Assembly (NCBI GenBank): GCA_029204225.1
Contig: CM055108.1
Span: 8,678,601 to 8,742,600, forward strand
Origin: Diphasiastrum complanatum
Lineage: Eukaryota > Streptophyta > Lycopodiopsida > Lycopodiales > Lycopodiaceae
Direction: 5' to 3'
Length of the DNA stretch: 64,000 bases
The notes under the pieces: model-generated
The model's database searches: none
Seen by the model: only the letters and a program-made list of their open reading frames with translations
Told to the model about the DNA's origin: nothing
In this document: positions 21,291 to 34,488 of the stretch, piece after piece
Layout: every line of letters begins with the position of its first letter
Position numbering within the stretch: position 1 is the first letter of the stretch
Position numbers and translations under genes: made by a program

Positions 21291-21459
21291 TAGAATAGTA
21301 AAAACATAAAGCGAAACATATAGAAGAATCTGAATCACCTACTGAGTCTGAATCAGAATCTGATTCAGTTGATGAGGAAGAGTCTTCAGGGTATTCATCT
21401 TATTCTTCTTCATCAGAAGAAGAATCTTCTTATAGGAAATCCAAGAGTAGAAATTCAGA

Positions 21460-22005
21460 TAAAAAGAAAAGAATGGTGAAATCCGAAAAGATGGATCCAT
21501 TAAGGAAAAGTGTTGAGATATTAGCAAAAGAAATGAGTAATTTAAAAGTCCAAATGTCTGACGTTAAAGCCAAATGGAAGAAAACAAAGCTTAACACCAA
21601 TGTTTGGTGTACCGCTTGTGGGAAGGAAGGTCATTCTAAGACCAACTGTCCCAATTTACAGACTAACTATTTAAAGGATGAAGTATTCCTCTATTCGATT
21701 AATAATCATGAGGAGGTAGCTTATACTGCCTACTAACCAAAAGAACATGATAACAAAACCATGTACTGGTCAACGGTACACTGTTTTGTGTAGAGGGGAG
21801 ACAAGAGATTCCACTCCTCCACCCAGAGTAAGGTGGTCGTGCTACAATTGTGGAGCCCCAGATCACTATTCGCCTAATTGCCCTAAGGTCAGTAGGATAT
21901 GTGCCACTCTATGCTAACTGCAAAGGTGAAGGGCATGTCACTGCCGAATGTCCTCAATCACAACAACTGCGGTCTAAACTGAGGTTTGTAAATTTGCCTA
22001 GAGAA
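21460..22005 (+). pseudogene. Gypsy nucleocapsid with three zinc knuckles
   Basis: The first knuckle (CTACGKEGHSKTNC) is in the frame 21473-21736. The second (CYNCGAPDHYSPNC) is near 21840-21885. The third (NCKGEGHVTAEC, near 21910-21950) has lost its first cysteine. Stops and frame changes separate them. Upstream, 21310-21460 encodes an acidic Glu/Ser run. Three CCHC motifs is more than the one usual in copia gag. Confidence 0.82.
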
Positions 22006-22006
22006 G

Positions 22007-22555
22007 ATGAGCTTCGGCCTTCTAAGTGACATGATAGTTCAAAGGATAGAAGTAGAGTCTGAATTACAAGATCAAGACCATCAATGGCCTGATTTAGATA
22101 TAGGAATAAATAAAGTAACTACTAGAAGTAGTAAAGATGTTTCAATTTTTAAAGATAAGAAGAAAATTAAGAAAGCCAAAAATGCGAGAAATGTGACAGA
22201 AAAAGCGAAAGTCGCAGAATAGCCAATAGTTTCTAATAATAAAGAATTAGACCTTGATAGACCTACTAAAAAATATTATAATGTTGATATTAGTTTGGAA
22301 TCTAAAAAGCTTTTAGCCGAAGAAACTAAAAAAGTTAAAAAAGTAACATTCTCAGATCTAGTTATAAGCAAGATATCTAGAGATTTGTCGTCACTTAGAA
22401 CTCGTTCATATGATATAGTAGAAGACCTTGTCTCTAGAATGCTTAATATAACTTTTAAATAGTTATTAGACGATAATCAGTATTATAAGAAAGAAATTAA
22501 GCAATTTTTGCAAAGAAAAAAAGAAGAAGAAAAAAAGCGAAATTACCATTAGTCA
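22007..22555 (+). pseudogene. Gypsy gag-protease linker, Lys/Glu-rich
   Basis: One frame (22007-22222, resuming after a TAG) reads as charged linker with KKIKKAKNARNVTEKAK and later KKVTFSDLVISKISRDLSSL. There is a further TAG near 22460 and a stop near 22548. No domain is recognised. Confidence 0.6.
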
Positions 22556-23282
22556 ATGTAGGACTAGTTAATTATGGTGATAAGGGTCAACCCAAGATTC
22601 AGGTAGTAATTAATGGCTGCATTTTAAATAGTGTGCCCATAGATTCTGGATCTAGCGTAAACATAATGACTGAAGAAATAGCATACGAGTTAGGCATTCA
22701 CCATAGAATAGCATCCACGGCGAGGCCGAACCCATACCCAGCAATGGCGAGGCCGGAGGCACCATTATTGCTGCTTCAATTCAGTGCAACGCCGAGGCTC
22801 CTAGAGAAACATAGTTCACCCTATTCTCACTCATTTCAGCCATGAACAATGGTGTCCAAAACCACAGGTTAAGAGTTCGAATCCCTTTTCTCCTGATTAC
22901 ATCAATTTTGGTGGAGGTGGCGATCAATCATCGAACATAATTGATTAACATTAGAAGTTGTTGCGCAAGGATAAATTTGGTTGGCAACCTTGGTCCTTGG
23001 ATCCGGCAACCTTTGGGACCGAAAGCCCACTTGGAGAGCAAAGCGAACCAAGGCCGTGCAACTAGAAGAGCACCGATAGGAGAATTGTCACAAATTACAG
23101 TCTATATTGGAGACCATAAGTTTCTAATGGATTTTATTATATTAAGAACTATGAGAGAATCGTCGTATAAGGTATTATTAGGACAACCATGGCTCTACCA
23201 AGCCGATGTCATAACCCATTGGGAGAAGAAAGAGATTACCTTCAGAGATCAGATGGAGACACCGACGGGGAAAAGTCATTAA
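22556..23282 (+). pseudogene. Gypsy aspartic protease, split by an insertion
   Basis: The first half carries the active site (VPIDSGSSVNIMTEEIAYEL, about 22627-22690). The second half (IGELSQITVYIGDHKF, then YKVLLGQPWLYQADV) begins at about 23073. The 350 bp between them is foreign. The frames 22633-22845 and 22941-23282 run from protease into this insertion and out again, so their middle parts are not protease. Confidence 0.88.
22714..23063. mobile_element. Insertion of about 350 bp within the protease, flanked by 9-bp repeats
   Basis: AGAATAGCA (22705-22713) and AGAAGAGCA (23064-23072) flank a segment with clearly higher GC than its host. Protease coding lies on both sides in compatible phase. 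A TTCGAATCC motif at about 22871-22879 resembles a polymerase III B box, so a tRNA-derived SINE is one option; a MULE-like non-autonomous element (9-bp duplication) is another. I saw no convincing terminal inverted repeats and no A-tail. Confidence 0.6.
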
Positions 23283-23530
23283 AGAATTACGGTATCCTGG
23301 GAAAAGGATAAGTATGAAGGTGAGACACCTACATCATCCTCGAGCTATACTTTGGAGGATGAACGAGCTCAGTCCGTAAGGACTGGGGAAGGGGAGAGGA
23401 GTTAGCCGGACCATCTGAATCCTGGATCAATTTCATAGAATGCTATGAGATTGAAGAGGATGAGGAAATTCCAACAACATCCGAGTCGATTGATGTTCTG
23501 GGTGAAACCAGAGCAAGCCTGATCGAAGAG

Positions 23531-24305
23531 ATGGTAGATAAAAATGATTATGTAGAAATAGAAATTAATAAAGGTAAAATTTTGAATTTTTATAGACACC
23601 AATTAGACCAGGAACATAATGTGTATATATTACTTCTTCAGAAATATCAAAACATATTTGCTTGGTCAATGGACGATTTAATAGGAATACCACTTAAATG
23701 GAGAGAACATAGGATAGATCTTCAGGGAACAATACATGTTAGACAACGCCAATATAGATTAAGTCCCAAGTATTACTTGTTAGTTAAAGACGAATTAGAT
23801 AGATGTCTTAGAGCGGGTATTATATATCTTGTTCTAAGCATTGAGTGGGTGTTACCAGTAGTTATAGTACTTAAGAAGAAGACAGACAAGATTAGAGTTT
23901 GCCAAGATTTTAGAAAACTAAATGCTGCTGCAGCAAAGGATTATCATCCTGTCTTATATAGATACTATTCTTAACTAGGTAGTTGGTCATGAACGTTATA
24001 GCTTTTTCTCAAGTTATAATCAAGTTTTTATAGAGGAAGATAGATCCAAGACCACTTTTACCACTGATTGGGGGACATACACGTATACGCGAATGCTCTT
24101 TGGTCTCTGTAATGCACCTGCCACATTCCAACGTATGATGACGAATATTTTTCAAAATTATTTAAGGAAGTTTTTAGAAATTTTCATGGACAACTTCTGT
24201 GTCTATTCATCAACTAAAGACCACTTAGACGCAGTAGAAAGGACATTGAGAAAATGTCAAGAGACATCTCTTAAATGGAACAAGCCAAGTGTTATTTCGG
24301 GATGA
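23531..24305 (+). pseudogene. Gypsy reverse transcriptase, frameshifted, catalytic Asp changed
   Basis: The first part (23531-23974) has SPKYYLLVKDELDRCLRAGI and RVCQDFRKLNAAAAKDYHP. Frame is lost just before the first catalytic aspartate region (about 23960-24000). The second part (24093-24305, preceded by KTTFTTDWGTYTYTRM) has FGLCNAPATFQRMM and then FMDNFCVYS, where the usual second Asp of the F-x-D-D box is Asn (GAC to AAC, a G-to-A change). Confidence 0.9.
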
Positions 24306-24960
24306 GGGAAGGCATCATGTTAGGAAATAAAATTTCGAAAGACGGTATTCAAGCCGACATAGAAAAAGTAAAGATGATTTTAGAGTTATTAGAACCAACT
24401 AATCTACGAGAGCTTAGAGAATTTCTAGGACACGTAGGATATTATCGAAGGATAATTATTGATTATGCCATAGTAGTAACTCCTTTAACAAGTTTATTAA
24501 AAAATTTTGTTGAGTATCATTGGCTATAAGAACATCAACAAGCTTTTGATAAGTTGAAACAGTCATTAGCAGAAGCCACTGGAGTTTGACCTCCAAATTG
24601 GACTAAAAAGTTCCATGTATATGTAGACACATCATCATTTGCAATAGGTGTAGTGCTTGATTAGAAAGATGACCAAAATATAGATTATCCAATTTATTAT
24701 GCGGGAAGACAACTTGCTGCATCAGAAAAAAAAACTATTCTGCTACAGAGCGTGAAGCACTAGGAATGATTTATTCAGAAAGAAATTTAGACATTATCTT
24801 TTAGGATATCCTTTCGTTTTTCACGTAGATCACTATGCATTAAAACATTTAGTAAATAAGCCTGAACTTTCGAGTAGGATAGCTAGATGGGTGTTGTTAT
24901 TAGATGAGTTTAATTATGAAGTAGAATTAAGAAGAGGCAATGATCATCAAAATGCTGATT
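24275..24960 (+). pseudogene. Gypsy RT thumb and RNase H, with stops and a frameshift
   Basis: 24275-24529 is the thumb/connection (LREFLGHVGYYRR). RNase H follows: KFHVYVDTSSFAIGVVL near 24607-24660 with stops at 24587 and 24661, YYAGRQLAASEK, a frame change in an A-run near 24728, then KHLVNKPELSSRIARW. The RNase H-integrase link (YEVELRRGNDHQNADYISRL) is intact in the next frame. Confidence 0.88.
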
Positions 24961-26240
24961 ATATATCCCGCCTCCAAACAAAAAATCAATTTGATCCCAT
25001 TTTCGATGAATTTTCGGATGAACATATAATGTGTATTCAATCGGAAACATCAATTTATATGGACATTATTAACTTCCTACAAGACCAGATTTATCCTGAT
25101 CATTTTAATAAACAACAAAAAACTATTTTTCTTTCAAAAGTAGGACCGTATACGATTATAAATAAAATATTGTATAAATTAGGAGTCGATGATAGCCTTC
25201 GTCGATATTTAGAACCCACAGAGACGACCACTGTAATAAGTGCATTACACGAGGAAGACTCAGGAGGTCACTATGCTCTTAAAAACACTGCAAAAAAGAT
25301 TCTCAATGCTAAATATTGGTGGCCTACCGTCTATAGAGATGTTAAATTATTCATTCAAAAATGTGATGCATGTCAGAGGATGGGGAAACCCAGCTTCGTG
25401 CCACATTGGCCACTTACTCCAATTATTCCCTTAGCACCCTTTGAGAAGTGGGGGATAGATTTTGTAGGGCCTATCAAACTGATCACGTGTAAAACTCGTC
25501 GACGTTACATTCTTGTTGCTATGGACTATGCTACCAAGATGGTAGAGGCCGAAGCCATAGTTAAAAACGATGCTAAGACTATAGCAAAGCTTTTATTCCA
25601 AAACATTATCACACGATATGGATGTCTCTTAGAACTCGTTAGCGATAGGGGAAACCATTTCCTTAATCAGACCATCGAGGCTATGTTGTCATACTTCTCC
25701 ATTACACATCGCCAAACCACTCCATATAATCCAAAAGCGAATGGGCTTACGGAACGGGCAAATGGAAATTTATGTAAAATTCTGAATAAAGTAATAGAAA
25801 CGGATTTTTTTGATTGGGACCAGAAGTTACCATCTGTCTTATGGGCATACAAGCCGAAAAGTTCACAACTAGATAGACTCCATACTATCTTGTGTATGGA
25901 ATGCATCCCATATTACCAATAGAATTTGAAGTTCTGACGTTTCGCATTAGTAATAAAGAGTGAATGGATGAACACGATAGTCTCCAGGAGCGGATGATAT
26001 CTTTGACGCAACTAGAGGAGGACCGTCGTCTTTCATTAATCGAGACTGAACGCGTTCAAAATAAAAGAAAAGACATTATATGATAACAAACACATGTTGT
26101 TTCTTGGGAAATTACATACTAGATGGATGGGACCTTACAAAGTCATAGAAGTTTTAACAATGGATCACTTCAATTAGCTGATCTTGAAGGACATTTACTT
26201 GATACTTGAGTAAATGGCTCGAGAGTGAAGCGCTACTATG
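24961..26240 (+). pseudogene. Gypsy integrase
   Basis: Frame 24891-25922 contains the HHCC zinc finger (HEEDSGGHY ... CDACQRMG), then the catalytic core with GIDFVGPIKL, LVSDRGNHF and NPKANGLTERANG as the D, D and E regions. After TAG 25920-25922 the same frame continues with integrase C-terminal sequence, and HTRWMGPYKV near 26105-26140 lies in a nearby frame. Core residues are intact; the C-terminus is broken. Confidence 0.92.
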
Positions 26241-27219
26241 ACTAATTTCTGACAAGAATGGCGAAGCCCAATTTTTGTGAAATTTTCGATACTATTCACA
26301 TAATATCCAGTCCAATCATCTACGACACTTGTACCTTCATATTTTTCACCCATGTAACGAAACATGCCAACATTGTTCGCATTTCATCCAAACTTGTTAT
26401 TTTCACTTTTTTGTCAATTATTTACTTTTGGGAAATATGCGAAAAGGCGACACCTTCGTTGTATTTTCGAAAAATGTCGATGCCTTCACTACATGCCGAC
26501 ACTTTCGCTTCATCATCATCATTGTTATATTCCTTGCAAAAAAATAGCCGACACCATTTTGAAAAATGGTATATTAAGTAAATCCGACATTTTCGGGAAT
26601 TTTTGGAAAATGCCGACAGCTTCGCGAAATTTTTCCGGACACCGTTTCACCTTTGACCTTCGGGAAATTTGCAAAAAATCATTTTGTTTCGTACCTTTGT
26701 TTTCATCATGTTTCCATTTTAACAACATATTGGAAATGTGCGAAAAACCAACACCTTTGTATTTTTTTTTGCCAAGTGCATTTTTTGCCAATACATTTTT
26801 TTCGCCAAGTGCATTTTTTCGTCAATACATTTTTTTTGCCAAAGAGTGACAATCTTCGCTACCAATATCTTATACATTGTTTCATAGATTGTGTATATTA
26901 TTTATTTTTGCAGTCCAATACTCACACATACTAAGCTGAACTTTTGCGAACTGAGAGAAGCACTTGTGTATTTTGTTTATTTATTTATTTATTTTTGTTT
27001 TTTTTAGAACTAGATACTTTATTGATGAGTCTGTACCTACAAAACAAAGGGCACGCTTTCATTAAAGACTTGTCTAATATGCCGAAATATCATCAACATA
27101 CCAAAAACCTCAAACACTTTTGTTTTTCGCTACCACTTTTCCATCACTCTTGCTCTCTGATTTCTGAATTTTTACGATCAAGCTCTCTTCCGCCATCGCT
27201 AGTCACCACTACTATCGAT
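26241..27219 (+). other. Spacer with short tandem repeats, no gene
   Basis: This is an AT-rich, TTTTTCG/CCGACA-rich spacer. Two copies of a roughly 38-bp unit (TTTTTTGCCAAGTGCA, then CGTCAATACA) occur at about 26759-26842. Frames of 70-160 codons here overlap in all three phases and contain runs of Phe, Leu and His, so I treat them as chance. The last part (27080-27215) is the 5' flank of the extra ORF. Confidence 0.6.
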
Positions 27220-28689
27220 ATGGCGTTCATATTCAAAACGCACCCAAAACCAATTTTACCGGTTTTACAACCATCAGCCATACAAGCACGGATTGAAGGA
27301 CTTCTTTAATTTGATCCCTCAGTAATTCTTACGGATGTGTGCCATGAGCTGATCAGAAATCTGAGTGAGACAAAAGAAGGACATATTTCCACCATTGTCC
27401 ATAATCAAAAGATTATTATTATAGAAAAATTTTACTGTCATGCCTTAAGTTTGCCTATGGACGGCGATATGCCTATTATTAAGCCCGACTTCATCACTGA
27501 AAGCGGAGCTTTTCGGAAAGGAGCCTATCTGGAGAAAAGGGGATATAAGCACTCTTATATCAGAGACCCCAATCTCAAAAGCTTTGTGCGATTTGCTCTT
27601 GCTTCTATATTCTTACCGAAGCAAGAGTACACAATTTCCAACATGAATATGGGATACATGCTGAGAGCCTTGAATGGAGAACCCATTGCCTTCGGATAGA
27701 TTGCTTTTAAGCAATTCTGTAAATTAGTACAGATTAATCAGTTTTCCAGGCTTGGTTTGCAGTTTGGTATTCTATGCATGCATGTTGGAGTGTTAACTGT
27801 GCAGGAAGATATCAGAATTGCACCGGTATTGCCAGAGTTAGCCCCTTCAATTGATGCTAATTCACAGATGAGAGTATCGAAGGCAACCACCACAGAGATG
27901 GCATCATCATCATCAAGCCACCACCAAGGGAGCTCGGTGAGGATGTCCTTTCCGTCATCACAATATAAGCTACTTTCTAGTACAGAAAGAAGCCAAGAAG
28001 CTGAAGAAGAAATGGAGATTGTTGCTGAGCAGGGGCAGAGTCAAGAAAATATCCTGCAAGAGCCAGCACAAGAAGAAGAACGAATTTCTGATATTCAGCA
28101 AGAAAGCGAAAGTGATGTCGAGGCACCAGTACTCAATGAAGCATTGTATTTGAAGACTTTTGGTACATTGATGTCAGATACAGAAGCAACTATTCAATAT
28201 TTTGTCAGCCTAAAGAAAGTTTCGAGGAAGCTCGGATCAAAGTATGATTCAATTTGAGCAGACTTAATCCAGAAGAACACAGAGCTAGAAGAAATCAAGG
28301 TTGAGCTGACACATAAGAGTAAAGAGCTTGAAGCAGCTCAAGTGGAGCTGATCAAGAAAGATATAGCCCTCGAAAAAGCAAAAGGTAGACAGGACGCTAC
28401 GCTGGAGGTACTTGAAGAAATTCAGGAGCAGTCCAATGCTTTTGAAAACAAAAGTTTATTGCTCAAGCAGCAGATCCAGATCCTGCAGGCTTCTTTGCAG
28501 GAGGAAAGACATATGCGAGCTACTTTGCAGAGTAGTAACGAGGAGCTGAGCGACAAACTTAGCAACGCCATTACCAACAAGGAGAGTGCAGAAGAAAATC
28601 AAAGGCAAATCCAAGACTCTGTTGCCCAGCTGCAAAATTTTACAAATATGATGAGGATGAAGCCCGAGCTAAAGCTATCTTCCACATAA
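27220..28689 (+). pseudogene. Extra 3' ORF of the gypsy element, coiled-coil protein of about 490 codons
   Basis: One frame runs from ATG 27220 to 28689, broken by three stops: TAA 27307, TAG 27697 and TGA 28255. Each could be a single C-to-T or G-to-A change. The N-terminal 160 residues look globular (GHISTIVHNQKIIIIEKFYC, LRALNGEPIAFG). Then comes a Ser/Gln/Glu-rich linker (residues 200-320), and then a long heptad coiled coil from about residue 345 (KNTELEEIKVEL, EIQEQSNAFENKSLLLKQQI). It is neither gag nor pol. Plant Tat-type elements are known to carry additional ORFs; I cannot place this one in a named family. Its position just upstream of the polypurine tract and LTR shows it belongs to the element. 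Confidence 0.75.
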
Positions 28690-28766
28690 AGCCGACCAAC
28701 AGAAAGCGACAAAGAAGAATGTAAAAACTCTATTTGCGAGCCGTTGCATAGCTGAGAACGGGGATA

Positions 28767-29785
28767 TGTGGAGCCTTACGATCCCACATTATCCAAGTTA
28801 TTGTTATATACTGTAAAAAAATTTCAATTTTTATACATGTAAATGTGGCTAAATTCATGCAAAGGCCTATTTGCACTTTGTAAATTTACAATTAGGTCAG
28901 AACTCGCGACATTTTGTGCGACGTTTTATAGAGACACAATAGCGGATCTCAACCGACATTTTAACGGCTGGTAAACGACATTAAGGCCGGTGATCGTTCC
29001 TATAAGGTCGACACTTCGTGCCATTGTACTGACGCACATATTCAAGTATCAATAGAGAGAGAAGAGAGCCAGTTTCTATAAGCTTGAGCATTCTTTCCCT
29101 CTGTTATCTTTTACAGCATTACCTCTTATTAATTGAGCGAATACACTCTGTATGATCTGTAACTATTTGTGATACGTGTCTGTCTGCGTCAAACATTCTT
29201 TCCATTTATTACTAAATTTCAAACCACTCTAACTTGGATTTTCAAGCGCCACCAAAGACCGACAATTTTAACTAATGTGTGCAGGGAATTATCTAAAGTT
29301 GATAAGCATAACTATAAGCAGAACTTATTCCAATTTTGAATGAGCTATGTGTTCAGATAATGAATTAGTTTGATGCTATATTTTGTTCGCTTTCTGCGAT
29401 AAAGAACTAATTCACCGTGTTCGATTAAGAGGAAACATTAGCCAATTTGATTCTGTTTGATGAATCTATTTGCTAGTTGTTGTCTGATCTGATTGCTTAC
29501 TGTCATCCAAGAGCCTGAAAGATAAAGTAACCTTTACAATCACAGACCTTGACCAAATCATTTCACCATTGGTGTTTTTGGATGCCAATTCACCCAAATA
29601 TCTTTGGATAACCAGCTATGTCGCTGTATATTCATTGTGAATATTACACATGACAATCCATTCACCGCTTACACACACTTAACATACAAAAGAAGAGATT
29701 ATTCTCTCTCTTGGAGAACAATCAAACCCTTTATACCGCTTAATTCATTTATTTTGTGGACATTCATAACGACTAGGCTACCACA
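28767..29785 (+). repeat. 3' LTR of the gypsy element
   Basis: It starts TGTGG after a purine tract (GAACGGGGATA, 28756-28766) and ends CCACA, a perfect 5-bp inverted terminus, about 1019 bp. Its last 235 bp match the two LTR ends at 19864-20314. A TTTTATAGAG TATA-like motif is near 28928. Bases 28690-28766 are untranslated. Confidence 0.8.
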
Positions 29786-30172
29786 CTTGTTGTGACAAAT
29801 AGTTCATTTCTACAGGTGTCGCATTTTTCATCTGTTGTGACAAACAGTTCATTTCTGCAAAGTGAACATTTCACTTGAAATTAAAACCACCAACTTGCAT
29901 TAATTCACACAAATTTTGAAATTTGTGTTCGGACAACATGGACGTATCCCATTGCTTTGCTCTTCCTGCCCGTGCTAATCTGCCCGATGTCAATACCCCA
30001 AGTTAAATTTACTTAACTATGTTGGTTAGTATAATGAAATTTGCTAGCCATACTAGTTACAGTTATAGAAATATAGTATGCACAGTTACTAAAAATATAG
30101 TATGCATAGTAATTGTGACTACTGTGGCATTCACATTAGATTAAATGTGATACGCAAAATTGAAATTAAGTA
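29786..30172. other. Intergenic AT-rich stretch with a 44-bp-spaced direct repeat
   Basis: TGTTGTGACAAAYAGTTCATTTCT occurs at about 29789 and again 44 bp downstream. Further along, ATATAGTATGCA is repeated near 30070-30105. No gene is seen. Confidence 0.6.
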
Positions 30173-30936
30173 TCATATCAGAGAGATTTTTGGCGCCCAA
30201 GCTTTGAAAATAGCAATGGCAAGGAGACCAAGATCTTGAGTTGAGTCTATGATTCTTTTCAATCCCTTTGATTTTTTTGATACAACCTCAACTAAAACTT
30301 CTTTCTTCTCCTCAGGTTTTTTCCTTCCACTCTTTTTCAAGACTTTCGACGGTGGCAGAAAATTCTGAAGCGGAGTTGCTTAAACCACTACAACAGCCAG
30401 TGCCATATTTGCATGTGCATCACCAGGTGATTGTCCTCTTGTGAAAGTATCTGCTTCCAACTCTTTGTTCTGAGGTGCAGACCTCTTTCTTGGCTATGTT
30501 TTTTTCTTGGAAATAAAGGTTGTATCACGCCTAATTCGAAATTTGGCCTTGGGAAAACCTTCAATGATTTCTTGGTGGGATGTATTATGTGAATCATTAC
30601 AATGCATGATCCAATTTAATGTATGACATGAATTCACATTCTTGTGAGCACTTGATTTCATCAAACTTATATCATAATCCAGCATGCTAGCATGGATCTC
30701 GGTATATTTACTATTCTTCTCAGTAAACACTTTCAAGAAAACTGAGCCACAATCATTTAAGCCTTCTTGAATGTCAAGCACGAATCCACAATTCAGTTTC
30801 TTTCCAGCATCCTTCTTGACAGCAAAAAAAAAAATGTCCACATTTTCATCAAAGTTCATCACTTCCGAGCACCACTTATAATTATTGTCAACTCAACAAA
30901 ATTGTCCAATTCACCGATCAAAGGAACAACGTATTC
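30173..30936 (-). pseudogene. Unrecognised non-retroviral gene, terminal exon
   Basis: A splice acceptor (ATCTTTGCAG) ends at 30937, and the exon opens EYVVPLIGELDNFVEL. After a frame change near 30875, one frame runs to the TGA at 30173-30175 with two internal stops (near 30494 and 30375). It reads VKKDAGKKLNCGFVLDIQEG, a central part with HTLNWIMHCNDSH, a basic stretch (KKSGRKKPEEKKEV) and an end IAIFKAWAPKI. I recognise no family. It may belong with the H3-like gene block to the right, because it is intron-bearing, minus-strand and similarly decayed, but the copia derivative at 31-34.4 kb separates them. Confidence 0.5.
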
Positions 30937-31566
<630 letters not shown>

Positions 31567-31799
31567 CACACACACACACACACTCGACTCGAATTCAGAG
31601 ATTTATTCTCATACACTTGACTCGACTCGGATTCAGAGCATTTTTCCAGACACGAATTGGACTAAATGCACACTCGAATTGGACGAATTTTTCTTACTCG
31701 AAACTCGAATTTTTTAGAGATCAATTTTCAAAATCTCAAAATTTTCGAGACTCAATTTTTTGTTACTCGAGACTCGATTTTTTTGAGGTATTTTTGAGG

Positions 31800-32523
31800 G
31801 CCAGGTCTCAATTAATGTACTTTTCGAAAGTAAATTTTCAAGAATTACCAACTGGATGGATGCCAACTCACTATCCATTATGATCTAAAACCTAATTAGT
31901 TGTCCTACTATTGGATGTGGCCATATTTTGTTTAGTATAAATAGCTGCTAATATCTCTATATTTTAATTGCATTGAAGCAAGAAGAATAGTTAGCGCTCT
32001 TTCTATCTCTCAAGCTTTCAAGCTTGAACACTCTTGAGCATTCTAGCGTAGTTCTTTAGAGTTGATTAGAGATTTCTATTGTGCTTACTGCTTATTAGCG
32101 AAAGTTCTTAATTAAGATAGAGTTACAGTTACTTAGAGATAGCTTAGAGCACGTGGTTTTGATCCGCAATTCCTTTGTGCTCATTTCCATTCCGATTTGT
32201 TTCTTTTACTGAATCAATCTATCTTTTTATTGCTTTCAGTAACATCTCAGTATGAATATTTCTTTGTAATTCTTTTGTAACTGATAATCTCTTATTATTT
32301 GTTTGATAGTCCAACGATTAATGTTTGGCTACGTAATCACTATAGTACTAATGATTTCAAAGTTAGTTACTATAAGATCGAACGTGATTTCTATCACTGT
32401 TGTTTTGTTCGAAATTGATAAGCGTAGTCATGCATAGTGCACGATAAGATTTATTTCTTGTCATTTGAATTTTTTTTATTCAAATTTTATTCAACCTATC
32501 TTTTCACACACCTCTTTCCAACA
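31800..32523 (+). repeat. Copia LTR (family with the CTACGTAATCACT motif), left edge unresolved
   Basis: It ends CTCTTTCCAACA at 32523 directly before a PBS. TATAAATA lies at 31936-31943. Much of it matches the reverse complement of 42413-42870 and the plus-strand fragment 61180-61620 (shared GCTTGAACACTCTTGAGCAT and GTTTGGCTACGTAATCACT). The true start may lie left of the ACTCGA/CT-rich zone. Confidence 0.8.
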
Positions 32524-32536
32524 TGGTATCAGAGCC
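32524..32536 (+). promoter_or_regulatory. Primer binding site, initiator tRNA-Met type
   Basis: TGGTATCAGAGCC follows the LTR end CAACA without a gap. Confidence 0.95.
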
Positions 32537-32707
32537 TTGATTCTTGAAGGCTTAATACTATATCAGAGCACAAGCTTTTATACTTGATATCTTTCGCAAT
32601 ATCAAAATATTCTTCAGTTCGAATCAATTTTTTCGGTATTAGAGAATTGATTTCCAATTGTAGTGCAGCACGGTATCTCTCTTAACGTCGTCAGACTAAA
32701 GTTCCAG

Positions 32708-33150
32708 ATGGATTCTCAAAGTAAAGCTGGCCTTATCGTAGACAAGCTGAATGGATCCAATTATCATTTATGGAAATTTAAGATGCAGACCTTGCTAATC
32801 GCCAACGAGTTGTGGGATGTTGTTACAAGTATCAAAGTAAAGTCTGAAGATGACACAGACGACTCAAAGTGGAAATCAAATGATGGTAAATCTTTTGTGC
32901 TTATTACCCTCAATATATCAGATACTCAGATTGGCCACATAGTTGAAGCCAAAATTTCGAAAGAAGTTTGGGACATCCTGAGCTCACTATATGATGTGAG
33001 AGACGTAACTACCAAATTACATCTTCGAAGAAAATTCTTCACACTCAAGATGTCGAATAGTGATTTTTTTTAGAATCATATCAACCAGTTTAAGAATCTC
33101 TTACAACAAATGACTGTTGTCAGATCAGTCCCGCGCATAAGCAGTACATC
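32708..33150 (+). pseudogene. Copia gag fragment
   Basis: ATG 32708 (MDSQSKAGLIVDKLNGSNYH, then LWKFKMQTLL) begins a copia gag that is open to a TAG at 33071-33073. It continues briefly in frame (NHINQFKNLLQQM) before stopping. The family-typical DVTTKLHLRRKFFTLKM is present. It is cut near 33210 by the LTR of the deletion derivative, so most of the element is missing. Confidence 0.85.
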
Positions 33151-33210
33151 AAAAAACTTTTAAGTTCGATAAAGAAGGTCTGGTACCTATCCAAACTTTG
33201 AATGGTGTTT

Positions 33211-34044
<834 letters not shown>

Positions 34045-34411
34045 TTTCATCATAGTCAATACCATGTTCTTGAGCATATCCTTTTGCCACCAGCCTTGCC
34101 TTATGCTTATTGATAGATCCATCTTTATTTGTCTTCACCTTGAAGATCCATTTACATCCAATAGCTCTTTTGTCCTTAGGTAACTCCACCAATCTCCATG
34201 TTTCATTCTTCATAAGAGCCTGATACTCAAGATCCATTGCTTGGATCCACTCCTCTTTGTTCCTTGCATCATCTACGCAAGTAGGTTCATCAAAAGAGGT
34301 TAGAAAAGCAAAGTATGTACCTACAACAACTTGCTTACCTTTCTCATCATATTTGAGCCTTGAACCTCTTGAATGGGTATTTGCTCACTTGCCATACATC
34401 CAACTTAATCT
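34045..34411 (-). pseudogene. Truncated copia RT of the deletion derivative
   Basis: It encodes YQALMKNETWRLVELPKDKR, CKWIFKVKTNKDG and GYAQEHGIDYDE and then runs straight into the LTR. It is nearly identical to 49719-49911 on the plus strand and is joined to the LTR at the same base. Homology with that copy ends near 34411, where the block with the H3-like gene begins. Confidence 0.9.
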
Positions 34412-34488
34412 ACCAACATATTTTAGATTTATCATCAACGGAAGACTCGTAAGTAGTTTATGTCTATTGCCATTTCAAAATAAAACAA

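Larger units (their letters stand above)
19864..29785 (+). mobile_element. Ty3/gypsy retrotransposon with an extra 3' ORF
   Basis: In order: LTR 3' ends, tRNA-Asp-like PBS, gag with zinc knuckles, protease, RT, RNase H, integrase, a spacer, an extra coiled-coil ORF, polypurine tract and an LTR (28767-29785). The order protease-RT-RNase H-integrase is the gypsy order. Many stops, at least two frameshifts and one insertion show it is dead. The left side carries two 5'-truncated LTR ends in tandem rather than a full LTR, so no target duplication can be tested. I lean to the Tat/Athila side of the family because of the PBS and the extra ORF. Confidence 0.9.

Noticed and set aside
26258-26934. Frames of 70-160 codons in the gypsy spacer
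   Set aside because: They overlap in three phases, are rich in Phe and His, and coincide with T-rich short repeats.
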